From Hymenobacter terrenus (lineage in GTDB: Bacteria; Bacteroidota; Bacteroidia; Cytophagales; Hymenobacteraceae): a stretch of DNA of 64,000 nt. The stretch is from positions 1-64,000 of the forward strand of contig NZ_LATM01000016.1 in NCBI RefSeq assembly GCF_000972495.1. Direction: 5' to 3'. This document shows positions 33,523 through 42,940 of the stretch, one piece after another. A program made the translations under genes and the position numbers. The notes under the pieces were generated by a model. It saw only the letters and a program-made list of their open reading frames with translations, was not told the origin of the DNA and searched no databases. Numbering within the stretch: the stretch's first letter is position 1; each line of letters starts with the position of its first letter.

Positions 33523-34374
33523 TTATTTAGGCGGCAGCGTTCCTACTGGCTCGTAACTCATACTCAGCCCTTTGTTGTCGCCAGTCACCGTCAGGTCCAG
33601 GTTGGCAGTGGTGGCGCTGGGGTTGAGCAGCACTGCCCGGGAGCCCGCAGCAAATCGGAGGACGCCCCGCTCTCCCGGCTTGAGAGTAGCCTTGCCGAAT
33701 ATCCCGCCACCGCGGGGCTGCTCCTTGATTTCGACGGCCACTTTGCCCTTGTTTTTCGCTACTACTTTGAAAGCCCCGAGCTGGCCACCACCGAGCAAAA
33801 ACTGCTTGCCCGGCCCGATAAATAAATCTGAATGAAGATGCCCCGATGGCCACGCCATGGCTGGAACGACCACCAAGCCAGCCGCCAGCACCATCGAAGC
33901 AGCCACCGTAGCCCTCCTGAACCGCTTTTCGGCTACGAAAGGCCAGGTCAGGGTTCGGTCACGAAGCCAGCCATCAACTGACCAGCGGCCCGCCCCAGTG
34001 GCCAGCAGCACGAAGCTCCAGAACATTTCCTGCTGCACGTACATACCCGTGAAAAACTCCGGCTTGTCGTACCACAAAAATGAGATGACAAAGAACTGAA
34101 AGGTTAGCTGCGCCGCGGCCCAGCGCGTCCCCAAACCCACTATCAGCATCACGCCACCCCCAAACTCGCCCCAGGCAGCGAGCCACGCCCACATTACCGC
34201 CGAGGGCTAGGTGAAACCGAGCTCAGCTACTTGATTGGTAAACCATTCGGACGGCTCTAGCTTGGGCAAGCCGGCTTCGACCATCACGATGCCGAGGTGC
34301 AGGCGGAAGATGAGTAGCCCCAAAGCGGCAGCGGGGCCACGCCAGGCGGCCAGGGAGGCAGTTGTCTTTTTCAT
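33523..34374 (-). pseudogene. DoxX-family membrane protein with an amber codon
   Basis: The gene starts at ATG 34374 (MKKTTASLAAWRGPAAALGL) and has the DoxX beginning FRLHLGIVMVEAGLPKL. At 34209-34207 the frame meets TAG after AELGFT and continues in the same frame as PSAVMWAWLAAWGEFGGG, the next DoxX helix. The stop most likely replaces CAG. After the DoxX domain there is a C-terminal extension of about 100 residues with beta-rich character (KPGERGVLRFAAGSRAVLL). Two fragments could still be made, but the first is only 55 residues. Confidence 0.75.
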
Positions 34375-34473
34375 CGGGATAAGCGGAATAGAAGAGGTTG
34401 GTGAATTGATGCCCCAAAATTCTTCTTTGCCCACCTTGCTCGCGCTCCAACTTACGTCTTGGGCCGTCCCAGC

Positions 34474-35811
34474 TTATGATTTGGACCTACCTACCTCGCC
34501 CGGCGTGCGGCCGGTCAGCTTTTTAAACACTCGATTAAAAGTAGACTTCGAGTTAAAACCACATTCCAAGGCAATGCCAACCAGCGAGTAATGAGCCAAA
34601 CGCGGGTCTTGCAGCTTGCGCTCGGCCTCAACCACGCGGTAGCTGTTCACAAAGTCGTTGAAGTTCTGCCCACAACCGGTATTGATGACGTGCGAGAGCA
34701 GGGAAGTATTGGTTCGGAGGCGGTGAGCCAGTTCCGCTAAGGTCAGCTCGGGCTCCAGCCAGGGTTGCTCTTCGGCCATGAGGCGTAGTAGTTTCTCCCG
34801 CCACGGCTGCAATTCCGGCGCCAGCGTCGGCGCGGCTGGCGTCAGTGTTTCTGAGGTACTGAGACTGTCCGTCACGGGCGTTGTCGTCACTGCCAGCTCC
34901 GCTTCGCCGGGCGCAGGAACAATTATCAGAGTAGGCGCAACTACCTCTGAGGGAGTCACTCGTTGTAGTGCGGGTGCCGGGCTCTTGAGCGGCAGGTTCG
35001 GGTCCGTTTCGGGCTCGAATCGCAGGGGCACCACCGCCGCATAATTAGCCTGCAAGCCCACCACACTGAGGTAACAAATTAGCAAGTAGCAAGCCATTGG
35101 CCAGGTAAGCATACCAAGAGTCGCCGTAACCCAGCGGATCAACGAAGACATCGAGCACAACCAGCCCCAGCCACACCACCAGCGCCAGGAGCGCCGCCAG
35201 CAGCAAGTCGCGCAGGCCCCGAAACCGCAGGCGCGTCGTATCCGAAAAGTTGTCATCGAGGTAGTGGCGGTAGTGCTGGTAGCGCCGCAAAGTGGCAACG
35301 CCGTAGCCCAACATGGAAGCGTACCCGATTGTCTCGTTCAGCAAACTCACCTCATCCAAGAGAGCGGCCGCGGCTCCTTTGGTGCCGAAATGATAAGGCA
35401 GGGCTTGACCGCGAACTCCATGCTGCCAGCCCACATCGTAGACCGCCGCCGCCGCGTGGGCTCCTACGTACATCAGCCACGGCAGTAAATGCCACCAGTG
35501 CCGCCGCAGGGCAAACTCCTGGTTGGTTAAACTGCGGAAATACAGATAAAATACTGGTCCCCAAGCCAGCCACGGCCGCCACGGCACGTAAAACATCAGA
35601 GTGGAATACCCATCGTGGCTGTCATACCAGCCGGCAAACCCCAGCATCCACTGCGCTACTGGCAGCACGTTTAGCAGCAGCAACACGCCCAGTAGGCCAT
35701 CGGCCAGGGCGCCCGTGCGCACGGCGCGCGCGTCAAATGAACCGCCAAGGCCAATCCTGGCGCCACAAACGGTAGCAGCAACGCACTCTGGGGTCTGAAC
35801 TCGAACAGCAC
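34474..35811 (-). pseudogene. Membrane-bound AraC-type regulator with two frameshifts
   Basis: Three frames must be joined. The start is probably GTG 35811 (VLFEFRPQSALLLPFVAPGL). A shift near 35730 leads to the next frame (RAVRTGALADGLLGVLLLL), which spans several membrane helices. A second shift near 35100 passes from DSWYAYLA to MACYLLICYLSVVGL. The end is an AraC DNA-binding domain (LTLAELAHRLRTNTSLLSHV and ALECGFNSKSTFNRVFKKLTG). Intact relatives combine a multi-helix membrane sensor with an AraC domain. It lies next to the DoxX-type pseudogene, so the pair seem to have decayed together. Confidence 0.7.
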
Positions 35812-35858
35812 GCCGCGAAGCTACGAACCGTAAGCAGTGGTTCCGAACCGCCCGGCTG

Positions 35859-36575
35859 CTACGCTCCAGCCAGCATACCGGCCAGTTCATCCACACACTC
35901 GGTGAGCTGCTCCCAGGCAGGGAGCACGAAATACTGGTTCTGGTAGCGCGTGCCCGTCACGGGAGTGCGCAGCACGGTGGCCAAGTCGAACACTGGCCGC
36001 GGCGTGTTCTCATTCACACAATGGTGGATTTCGCCTGCCGATGACAACAGGCCCGCTCCGTACAGCCGTAATTGCCCCTCGTGCTGTAATAGTCCAAACT
36101 CCGCCGTAAAAAAATACAGCGCCCACAACTGCTCCCGTGCCGGCGAGCCTACTGGCTGCGCTTGGTACGCCTGACCCAGCATATGCAGGAAATCAGCCAA
36201 GCCCTCGTCGAGCAGCATGGGCACGTGTCCGAACAAATCGTGGAACAGATCAGGCTCCGGGCTAAAATCGAAGCTGTGCATGGGCCGGATGCGGGTCACT
36301 ACCGGAAAGCGCCGCTCCGCCAGCAGCTCAAAAAAAGCGGCTGGCTCAAACGGCCGCCCTACTGGGGCCAACTCCCAGCCCGTATGTCCAAATACCTTCG
36401 CACTGAGCTCGTTGATATCAGGAATGACCTCGCGCCGCAACCCAAGCTCGGCTACTCCCTGGTTAAAAGCCGGCGCCGCCCGTCGGTGCAGCAGCGCAGT
36501 TTGGCGGTCGAACAGGATTTTCCAGACCAATTGGTCCTGGGCGGTAGTATTTGGGGAGTTGAGCTTGGTAAACAT
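35859..36575 (-). CDS. phhA: Phenylalanine 4-monooxygenase
   Basis: 238 residues, typical of the short bacterial enzyme. The iron ligands are in DLFHDLFGHVPML (two His) and the Glu of FTAEFGLL. It converts phenylalanine to tyrosine with oxygen and a pterin. It follows the DAHP synthase on the same strand after 235 bp that contain a terminator only 17 bp before its ATG, so its expression may be set separately. Confidence 0.92.
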   Translation of the reverse strand: MFTKLNSPNTTAQDQLVWKILFDRQTALLHRRAAPAFNQGVAELGLRREVIPDINELSAKVFGHTGWELAPVGRPFEPAAFFELLAERRFPVVTRIRPMHSFDFSPEPDLFHDLFGHVPMLLDEGLADFLHMLGQAYQAQPVGSPAREQLWALYFFTAEFGLLQHEGQLRLYGAGLLSSAGEIHHCVNENTPRPVFDLATVLRTPVTGTRYQNQYFVLPAWEQLTECVDELAGMLAGA

Positions 36576-36592
36576 GACTATTGGGGCGAAAA

Positions 36593-36625
36593 AAAAGCCC
36601 GATATCCTAACGGATCCGGGCTTTT
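36593..36625 (-). terminator. Terminator directly upstream of phhA (candidate attenuator)
   Basis: On the minus strand AAAAGCCCGGATCCG, then TTAGGATATCGGGCTTTTTTTT, forms a stem with a T run. It ends 17 bp before the phhA start. It can end the DAHP-synthase transcript or act as an attenuator. Confidence 0.7.
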
Positions 36626-36633
36626 GAAGGTTT

Positions 36634-36654
36634 TTAGAGAAAGTAGGGCCTCAT
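36634..36654 (-). CDS. Candidate six-residue leader peptide MRPYFL
   Basis: An ATG at 36654 opens a six-codon frame with adjacent Tyr and Phe codons, ending TAA at 36636-36634, 9 bp before the terminator. Its ATG overlaps the TGA of a 32-codon frame (start about 36750). Leader peptides rich in the regulated amino acid are known for other operons. The very small size makes chance likely. Confidence 0.2.
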   Translation of the reverse strand: MRPYFL

Positions 36655-36810
36655 GCCTTGTTCTTCCTTAACGCCAACTGCAGCCCGCTCTTGCCTCGCT
36701 TAGGGCAGGATACCAGGATATTAATGCAGGTGACGTATTGGTGGCGCATGAGTGGAACGAAATTAGGAATCCGTTTTGAATATCCAAGTCGACTACGGAA
36801 TATTTTTTTA

Positions 36811-37815
36811 TTACTCCAGCTCACCGCGCAGCTTAAACACCCGCCGCAGATTCCGAATAAGCCGGGCCGATTCATCAAAATTCAACGTTTGTTGACCGTC
36901 CGAAGCTGCGGTTTCGGGCGTTTCGTGGGCCTCATACAGAATACCATCGGCCCCAGCCATCACGGCGGCTAGCGCCATCGCCGGCACATATTCGCGTAAG
37001 CCAATGCCGTGCGAAGGGTCCACCACAACTGGCAAATGGCTTTTTGCCTTGAGAATAGGCACAGCATTCAAATCCAAGGTGTTGCGGCTGGCCGTTTCAA
37101 ACGTGCGGATGCCCCGCTCGCAAAGAATCAGCTTCTCATTACCGCCCGAGAATACGTACTCGGCCGAGGATAGCAGTTCTTCAACCGTACCTGAAATACC
37201 ACGCTTGATGAGCACGGGCTTGTCTACACCGCCCAGAGCATCCAACAAATTAAAATTCTGAGTATTGCGGGCACCCACCTGGAACACGTCCACGTAATCG
37301 TGCATCTCCTCTACCTGCGACACCTGCATGACTTCGGTCACGATTTTGATGCCGCGCTCGCGGGCCATGCGGTGAAACAGCTTGAGGCCATCCATGCCCA
37401 ACCCGCGGAACGAGTAGGGCGAGGAGCGGGGCTTAAAAACGCCACCGCGCATCAGGCGCACGTTATTTTCTACGAGATGCGTCATTACTTTTTCCATCTG
37501 AGCCTCGCTCTCGATGCTACACGGCCCGGCGCACAGCGCCAGCGTGCCTTCCCCGATGGTTACGCCATCGCCGAGGTCGAGCACGGTGGGCTTCACGCGC
37601 CACTTGCGGCTCACCAGCTTGTAGTCGTCGGATACGCGGTGCACGTCGCGCACGCCCGGCAGCTGGCCCACGCCGCGAATGTCCAGTTCCTTCTTCCCGA
37701 TGGCCACCAGGTAGTGCGCGTGCTGGGTAGTGACTTCGGTGGTTTTGTAGCCCTGCTGCTTCAGATGCTCGGTAATGGTTGGCACGGAGGCCGCTTTTTC
37801 AAGTTGAATTATCAC
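36811..37815 (-). CDS. aroF: 3-deoxy-7-phosphoheptulonate synthase
   Basis: 334 residues, a class I DAHP synthase of the Thermotoga-like type with an N-terminal ferredoxin-like regulatory domain (residues about 1-70). Active-site motifs are LCAGPCSIES, RGGVFKPRSSPYSFRGLG, VGARNTQNF, LIKRGISGT and PVVVDPSHGIG. It joins erythrose 4-phosphate and phosphoenolpyruvate, the first step of the shikimate pathway. The start is GTG at 37815, inside a short repeat. It stands after trpA on the same strand, linking the pathway entry to the trp genes. Confidence 0.93.
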   Translation of the reverse strand: MIIQLEKAASVPTITEHLKQQGYKTTEVTTQHAHYLVAIGKKELDIRGVGQLPGVRDVHRVSDDYKLVSRKWRVKPTVLDLGDGVTIGEGTLALCAGPCSIESEAQMEKVMTHLVENNVRLMRGGVFKPRSSPYSFRGLGMDGLKLFHRMARERGIKIVTEVMQVSQVEEMHDYVDVFQVGARNTQNFNLLDALGGVDKPVLIKRGISGTVEELLSSAEYVFSGGNEKLILCERGIRTFETASRNTLDLNAVPILKAKSHLPVVVDPSHGIGLREYVPAMALAAVMAGADGILYEAHETPETAASDGQQTLNFDESARLIRNLRRVFKLRGELE

Positions 37816-37850
37816 GGATTTTGACGGGTTTGACGAATTCGCGGATTATT
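37811..37850. repeat. ATCACGGATT-type repeat at the aroF start
   Basis: The sequence ATCACGGATTTTGACGGGTT continues TGACGAATTCGCGGATTATT. It is of the same kind as the arms at 59508-59542 and 59752-59786. The aroF GTG start codon is made by its first bases. Confidence 0.5.
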
Positions 37851-37890
37851 GATTGGGCAAGAGTGATGCCATTAGGCGCTATGCAACAGG

Positions 37891-38667
37891 CTAGCCCTTA
37901 ATGACCTGAACAAAATGGGCCGCCGTAGCCGGCGCATCCTCGACATCCTCCAGCGCCCGGATGAGTGCCGAGCCGATGATAGCGCCATCGGCATGGCTAC
38001 AGGCATGGTCGAAGCCCTTTTTATCGGCAATGCCGAAGCCGATGAGACGCGGATTTTTTAGATTCATAGCTGCAATGCGCTCGAAGTATTCCTGTTGCGC
38101 TTCTACATCGGGCAGTGTGGTGCCGCCGGTGGTGCCGGGCCCCGAAACTAGGTAAAGAAAGGCCTCCGACAGAGCATCTAGTCGACGAATGCGAGTTTCT
38201 GAGGTTTGCGGCGTAATCAGAAATACCGCTTTCAGGCCGTATTTCTGAAATAAAGGGTGGTACGTTTCCTCATACTCATCCAACGGCAAATCGGGTAAAA
38301 TCAGCCCGTCAATGCCTACATCGGCAGCCTTTTGCAGAAAGGTCTCCACGCCAAACTGAAGCACTGGGTTGAGGTAGCCCATGAGCAGTACGGGTGTGTC
38401 GGGCACGGCCGCCCGTAGCGCCTGCAACTGCCCAAATAAAACCGGTAGGTTCATACCATTGGCCAGGGCCACCGAGCTGCTGCGCTGAATAACCGGCCCA
38501 TCGGCCAGCGGGTCAGAAAAAGGCATGCCGATTTCCAGGATGTCGGCCCCGGCATCCACCAGCGCCTGCGCCAGAGGCAGGGTGTCGTGCAAGCTGGGGT
38601 AGCCAGCCGTGAAGTACATATTGAGCAGGTTTTTCTTCTGCTGAAAAGCCGTTTGGATGCGATTCAT
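37891..38667 (-). CDS. trpA: Tryptophan synthase alpha chain
   Basis: 258 residues. YFTAGYPSLHDT, the catalytic Glu in EIGMPFSDPLADGPVIQ and the Asp in LPDLPLDEY are conserved. It cleaves indole-3-glycerol phosphate to indole and glyceraldehyde 3-phosphate and works in a complex with TrpB, encoded 149 bp upstream. Confidence 0.96.
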   Translation of the reverse strand: MNRIQTAFQQKKNLLNMYFTAGYPSLHDTLPLAQALVDAGADILEIGMPFSDPLADGPVIQRSSSVALANGMNLPVLFGQLQALRAAVPDTPVLLMGYLNPVLQFGVETFLQKAADVGIDGLILPDLPLDEYEETYHPLFQKYGLKAVFLITPQTSETRIRRLDALSEAFLYLVSGPGTTGGTTLPDVEAQQEYFERIAAMNLKNPRLIGFGIADKKGFDHACSHADGAIIGSALIRALEDVEDAPATAAHFVQVIKG

Positions 38668-38685
38668 TTAGCGCAAGGTTTCGCG

Positions 38686-38788
38686 AAATTTAAGTCTCGC
38701 GGAGTGAGAAGAAGCAGGTGGAATAAATGGATAGAAAGAAGCCCGCAGCGTAAGGTGACAAGAGCGAGGCCTCGCGAGGCTTAAATTT
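38686..38788. repeat. Inverted repeat between trpB and trpA
   Basis: Arms AAATTTAAGTCTCGCGGAG at 38686-38704 and the complement of AAATTTAAGCCTCGCGAGG at 38770-38788 match at 16 of 19. No T tract follows, so the trp transcript can probably pass. Confidence 0.5.
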
Positions 38789-38816
38789 TAAACCTCACAA
38801 AGCATTGCGCGTTGAT

Positions 38817-40013
38817 TTACAACAGCTTATCCATGTTCTTGAGATAGGTTTCCAGGTCCTTATCGCCACGGCCCGAAAGATTTACCACCACCACGTCGTC
38901 GGGGCCGGCGCCGAGCTGCGCCAGGGCTGCGAGCGCATGAGCCGTTTCCAAGGCCGGAATAATACCTTCGAGCCGGCTCAGTTCGCTCACGGCTTGCAGA
39001 GCTTCATCGTCGGTGATAGCAATAAACTCGGCCCGGCCTGAGGCGCCCAGATGGGCGTGCAACGGCCCGATACCCGGATAATCTAGCCCCGCGCTCAGCG
39101 AGTAGGGCTCCGTAATCTGACCGTGCTCGTCCTGCATCAGCAGCGTGCGGCTGCCGTGGATGATGCCCGGCGTGCCCAGCACTGACGTCGCCGCCGAGTG
39201 CCCCGAGTGGATGCCATGCCCGGCCGCTTCCACGGCAATGAGACGCACCGAAGGCTCATCCAGAAAATGATAGAACGCGCCGGCCGCATTGGAGCCGCCG
39301 CCCACGCAGGCTACCACAAAATCGGGCAATTCGGTGCCGGTTTTTTCCAGCAGCTGAGCCCGCATTTCTTCGCTGATGACGGCTTGCAGGCGGGCTACCA
39401 AATCGGGGTACGGGTGCGGCCCCACCACCGAGCCGATGATGTAGTGCGTATCCACGGGATTGGCAATCCAGTCGCGAATGGCCTCGTTAGTAGCGTCTTT
39501 CAGGGTTTGACTACCGCTGGTGACGCGGCGAACTTCGGCCCCGAGCAGGCGCATGCGAGCCACGTTGGGCGCCTGCCGTTCGATGTCGGTGGCCCCCATA
39601 TATACTACGCAGGGCAACCCCATCAGGGCACAGACGGTGGCCGTGGCTACGCCGTGCTGCCCAGCCCCGGTTTCGGCAATAATGCGTTTCTTGCCCAGCC
39701 GCTGGGCCAGCAAAATCTGCCCCACGGTGTTGTTGATTTTATGAGCGCCGGTATGGCACAGGTCTTCTCGCTTCAGGAAAACCCGCGTGCCGTAGCGTTC
39801 CGATAGTCGCTTGGCCTCAAACAGCGGCGTGGGTCGGCCCACGTAATCGCGCAGCAAATGCTGTAGGTCAATTTGAAAATCCGGGTCAGCCAGAATTTCC
39901 AGGTAGCGGGTGCGCAGTTCTTCCACATTGGGAAAGAGCATTTCGGGCACGAAAGCGCCGCCGAATTCGCCGTAGTAGCCACGGGCGCTAGGTTGCTGGT
40001 AGGATGGAGTCAT
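38817..40013 (-). CDS. trpB: Tryptophan synthase beta chain
   Basis: 398 residues, standard TrpB1 length. GRPTPLFEAKRLSE, the PLP lysine in KREDLCHTGAHKINN and the glycine loop CVGGGSNAAG are all present. It condenses indole and serine to tryptophan with pyridoxal phosphate. ATG 40013 gives the usual N-terminus (YYGEFGGAFVPEML). Confidence 0.97.
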   Translation of the reverse strand: MTPSYQQPSARGYYGEFGGAFVPEMLFPNVEELRTRYLEILADPDFQIDLQHLLRDYVGRPTPLFEAKRLSERYGTRVFLKREDLCHTGAHKINNTVGQILLAQRLGKKRIIAETGAGQHGVATATVCALMGLPCVVYMGATDIERQAPNVARMRLLGAEVRRVTSGSQTLKDATNEAIRDWIANPVDTHYIIGSVVGPHPYPDLVARLQAVISEEMRAQLLEKTGTELPDFVVACVGGGSNAAGAFYHFLDEPSVRLIAVEAAGHGIHSGHSAATSVLGTPGIIHGSRTLLMQDEHGQITEPYSLSAGLDYPGIGPLHAHLGASGRAEFIAITDDEALQAVSELSRLEGIIPALETAHALAALAQLGAGPDDVVVVNLSGRGDKDLETYLKNMDKLL

Positions 40014-40053
40014 GGCAATTCGTATTCAGTACTAATCAGTATTTAAGCCAGTA

Positions 40054-40160
40054 TCATGCAGCGCAACGAGGCAGTGAGTGGACAGCAGTAACTCAAGCAT
40101 TAGCACCGCTGACCTGCGGTTCAACAATAGCGAGTGAGATGCTCCGCTGTCGCTGCATGA
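40054..40160. repeat. Degenerate MITE-like repeat between trpF and trpB
   Basis: TCATGCAGCG at 40054-40063 pairs with CGCTGCATGA at 40151-40160. The right side (GCGAGTGAGATGCTCCGCT) resembles the inner arm of the MITE-like copies (GAGCGAGATGCTTCG). It looks like a worn copy. Confidence 0.3.
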
Positions 40161-40186
40161 GTTTCATTGCAGTGATTGTTTGTAAG

Positions 40187-40915
40187 TCATGTGTTTGCCG
40201 CCGGGCGCAAGGCTGCCAGCATCTGCCCTACCCTACCAGCGTCTTTCACGCCCGGCGCGGTTTCAAAGCTGCTGTTCAAATCGACGCCGACCAAGCCTGG
40301 TAGGTGTAGAGCCACTAGCTCGGAGGCGTGTTCCAGGCCCAGCCCACCGGCCAGAAAGTATGGCACCGGCAGATTGTAGCCGGCCAATAAATTCCAGTCG
40401 AAAACGGCCCCATTACCGCCGGGTGCCGCACCTTTGGTATCAAAAAGAAAGAAGTCACAATACGGCACGTAGGGCAGTAGTGCATCGAAATTAACCGCAT
40501 TGCCCACCGAAAAAGCCTTCATCACCAGCAAGCCGGCCTCGCTCAATTCTTCGCACTGCGCAGGAGTTTCCTGGCCATGTAGCTGCACCGCGCCCAACCC
40601 AAAGCGTTGCGCGGTAGCCAAGATATTTTCGATAGTCTCATTCACGAAAACGCCAACCTTCCAGATACCAGGGGGCAGGGCTTGCACTAGTTCGGGCCTC
40701 AGCACCTCGCCCACGAAGCGCGGCGAATTGGGTGCAAAAATGAACCCCAGAAAATCCGGGGCCAGTTCGGCTACGGCAGCCAGCGCCGCCACGTCGCGCA
40801 TGCCGCACACCTTCACCAGCAGCCGCGACGCCCCCAGGGGCCGCCGCGAGGTGTCGGCCGCGGGCAGGCCAGCAGCCAGGGCAACATCAGCGGGAAGATG
40901 ACGGGGCGTTTTCAT
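40187..40915 (-). CDS. trpF: Phosphoribosylanthranilate isomerase
   Basis: 242 residues. KVCGMRDVAAL near residue 35, FIFAPNSPRFV, VGVFVNETIENI, QLHGQET and the C-terminal GVDLNSSFET are diagnostic. It isomerises N-(5-phosphoribosyl)anthranilate. A 33-residue N-terminal extension before the first strand is unusual; a later non-ATG start is possible. It starts 11 bp after the trpC stop. Confidence 0.93.
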   Translation of the reverse strand: MKTPRHLPADVALAAGLPAADTSRRPLGASRLLVKVCGMRDVAALAAVAELAPDFLGFIFAPNSPRFVGEVLRPELVQALPPGIWKVGVFVNETIENILATAQRFGLGAVQLHGQETPAQCEELSEAGLLVMKAFSVGNAVNFDALLPYVPYCDFFLFDTKGAAPGGNGAVFDWNLLAGYNLPVPYFLAGGLGLEHASELVALHLPGLVGVDLNSSFETAPGVKDAGRVGQMLAALRPAANT

Positions 40916-40926
40916 CAGCGAACAGT

Positions 40927-41748
40927 TTAGGCAACGAGCGCAGCGGGCTGGGGTAAGGCGGCAATTTCCTGGACCAGCGCGGCGCAGGCGCGCTCCGGAC
41001 GGGCGTGGCGCATGAAGGCCTCACCCAACAGAAAGCCCCGGTAGCCAGCCTCGCGCAGTTGCCCGATTGCGGCGACTGTAGAAATTCCGCTTTCCGAAAC
41101 CTTCACAAACTCGTTCGGAATGGCAACCGCCAGCTCCAGGGAAGTATCCAGGCTCAGGCTGAAATCGTTCAGGTTGCGGTTGTTGACACCGATTAAATCC
41201 ACGGCTTCGGCATTGATTGAGCGGGCCAGCTCTTCAGCGTCGTGTACTTCAAGCAGCACCTCCAGGCCCAGCGACCGTGCCAGCCCGCCCAGCGTAGCAA
41301 TTTCCGCCGGGGTAAGCACGGCCGCGATGAGCAGCACGGCATCAGCCCCAATGCTCTTGGCTTCGAGAATCTGATATTCGTCGACCACGAAATCCTTGCG
41401 CAGAATGGGACAGAAATTGAAGCGGCGCGCAGTGGTCAGGTCCTCGTTTTTACCTCCGAAAAACTCCCCATCCGTGAGGATGGACAGAGCTACCGCGCCG
41501 GCCTGCATGTAGCCCAGCGTGGTGCGTTCCACCGGGGCGTATTGATTAATCCAACCCTTGGAAGGCGACTTGCGCTTGAACTCAGCGATGAGGCCGCTGC
41601 CGTTTTCACGCAGCAGGTACTGCCGTAGCGACAGCGGCTCAGAATTGAAATACAGGCTGGTTTCGAGCAGCTTGGTGGGCACCAGCTCGCGGCGGGTGGC
41701 TACTTCTTTCCGCTTGTGCGCAACGATATTTTGGAGAATGGAGGACAT
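40927..41748 (-). CDS. trpC: Indole-3-glycerol phosphate synthase
   Basis: 273 residues. IAEFKRKSPSKGWIN, LRKDFVVDEYQI, LLEVHDAEEL, GVNNRNLNDF and VSESGIST mark the TrpC barrel and its catalytic Lys and Glu residues. It closes the indole ring in tryptophan synthesis. It is a separate gene, not fused to trpF. Confidence 0.96.
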   Translation of the reverse strand: MSSILQNIVAHKRKEVATRRELVPTKLLETSLYFNSEPLSLRQYLLRENGSGLIAEFKRKSPSKGWINQYAPVERTTLGYMQAGAVALSILTDGEFFGGKNEDLTTARRFNFCPILRKDFVVDEYQILEAKSIGADAVLLIAAVLTPAEIATLGGLARSLGLEVLLEVHDAEELARSINAEAVDLIGVNNRNLNDFSLSLDTSLELAVAIPNEFVKVSESGISTVAAIGQLREAGYRGFLLGEAFMRHARPERACAALVQEIAALPQPAALVA

Positions 41749-41849
41749 AATTGAGGGGAAGAAGGGTAGAGTGAGAAGGAAGAATTAGTGGTTTGATGCA
41801 GAATGAAAAGGCTGTGTTGAAGGTTTGTTTCAACCTGATAACTCTTCCA

Positions 41850-42845
41850 TTAATTAATTGTAAGCATAGTTTCAAAAGCTCGTTTGGCCGCGCCCGAATC
41901 CAGCGACTCGCGGCTTTGCGCCAGGGCCGTTTCCCAGCTTAGACTGGGACGAGCACATTGGAGTGCCAGGGCAGCATTGGCCGTCACCACATTGCGTTGT
42001 GCAGGCGTGCTGCCCCCGTCCAACACCTGCTTGAAGAGCCCGGCGGCCGCGGCTACGGTGCTGCCGCCAACTAGGTCGGCAGCGGTGCAGGCGGCTAGGC
42101 CCAGCGTGTCGGCAGTCAGCAGCCGCTCACCCTCGAACGAGGAAACGACCTTGGCCAAACTAGTCAGCGCCAATTCATCGTACCCGTCAAGGGCGTGCAC
42201 CACGGCGTAGCGGGTGCCCGTGGGCTGCATCAGATAGTGATAGACGCGCTGCAATTCTAGGCTGAACACACCCAACAACTGCGAGGCCGGCCGGGCCGGA
42301 TTCACCAGTGGGCCGAGGATATTGAAGAAGGTGCGCAGGCCCAGCTCCCGGCGCACCGGTCCGGCGTGGCGCATGGCCGGATGAAAGGCCGGCGCGTGCA
42401 GGAAACAGATGCCTGCCCGCTCTAGCTGCCGCCGCATCTGGTCGGAGCTAGCCTCAAAATCATAGCCAAAATGCGCCAGCACGTTGGACGCCCCGGACAC
42501 CGAGGACACGCCAAAGTTGCCGTGCTTGGCTACCGGCATGCCCGCCCCGGCTACCACAAAACACGCCAACGTAGAGATATTGAGCGTGTTTTTACCGTCG
42601 CCGCCAGTTCCCACGATGTCGAGCACCTCATTGGTGCCCAACCCCGGGTCGCGGCTCAAATCGAGCAGAGCCTGCCGAAAGCCCGCCAGTTCAGCTACCG
42701 TGATGGGCCGCATGCGGTACACGGCCAGAAAGGCTGCCGTTTCGGCCGGGTTGGCCCCACCTTCGCCCAACTGACGCATGGCAGCATGAGCCTCCACGTG
42801 GGTCAGGGGCTGGTGGTCAAATAACTTGGTGAGAATCTGTTTCAA
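41850..42845 (-). CDS. trpD: Anthranilate phosphoribosyltransferase
   Basis: 331 residues. The PRPP-binding motif GTGGDGKNTLNIST is at about residue 81, with KHGNFGVSSVSGASNVL and NILGPLVNPARP following. It adds phosphoribosyl to anthranilate. The start is a TTG at 42845 (KQILTKLFDHQPLT follows); no ATG lies nearby. Confidence 0.95.
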   Translation of the reverse strand: MKQILTKLFDHQPLTHVEAHAAMRQLGEGGANPAETAAFLAVYRMRPITVAELAGFRQALLDLSRDPGLGTNEVLDIVGTGGDGKNTLNISTLACFVVAGAGMPVAKHGNFGVSSVSGASNVLAHFGYDFEASSDQMRRQLERAGICFLHAPAFHPAMRHAGPVRRELGLRTFFNILGPLVNPARPASQLLGVFSLELQRVYHYLMQPTGTRYAVVHALDGYDELALTSLAKVVSSFEGERLLTADTLGLAACTAADLVGGSTVAAAAGLFKQVLDGGSTPAQRNVVTANAALALQCARPSLSWETALAQSRESLDSGAAKRAFETMLTIN

Positions 42846-42940
42846 AATCGCTGAATGTAGCGCGGAGCCTTTGCCCCGTGTCGTGAGAACGATTTCGTTC
42901 TTAACTTAAAATACTCAAAGCAAAATCTGCAAGCTACTGA

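Noticed and set aside
126..34209. Idea that TAG is read as an amino acid, from in-frame TAG codons at 126-128, 2907-2909 and 34207-34209
   Set aside because: TAG ends several intact genes here, such as the DEAD-box helicase and the thioesterase, and the interrupted genes are in decayed or mobile regions.
35329..35775. Plus-strand frames over the AraC-type locus
   Set aside because: They are antisense to the broken regulator, whose membrane helices and AraC domain are recognisable.
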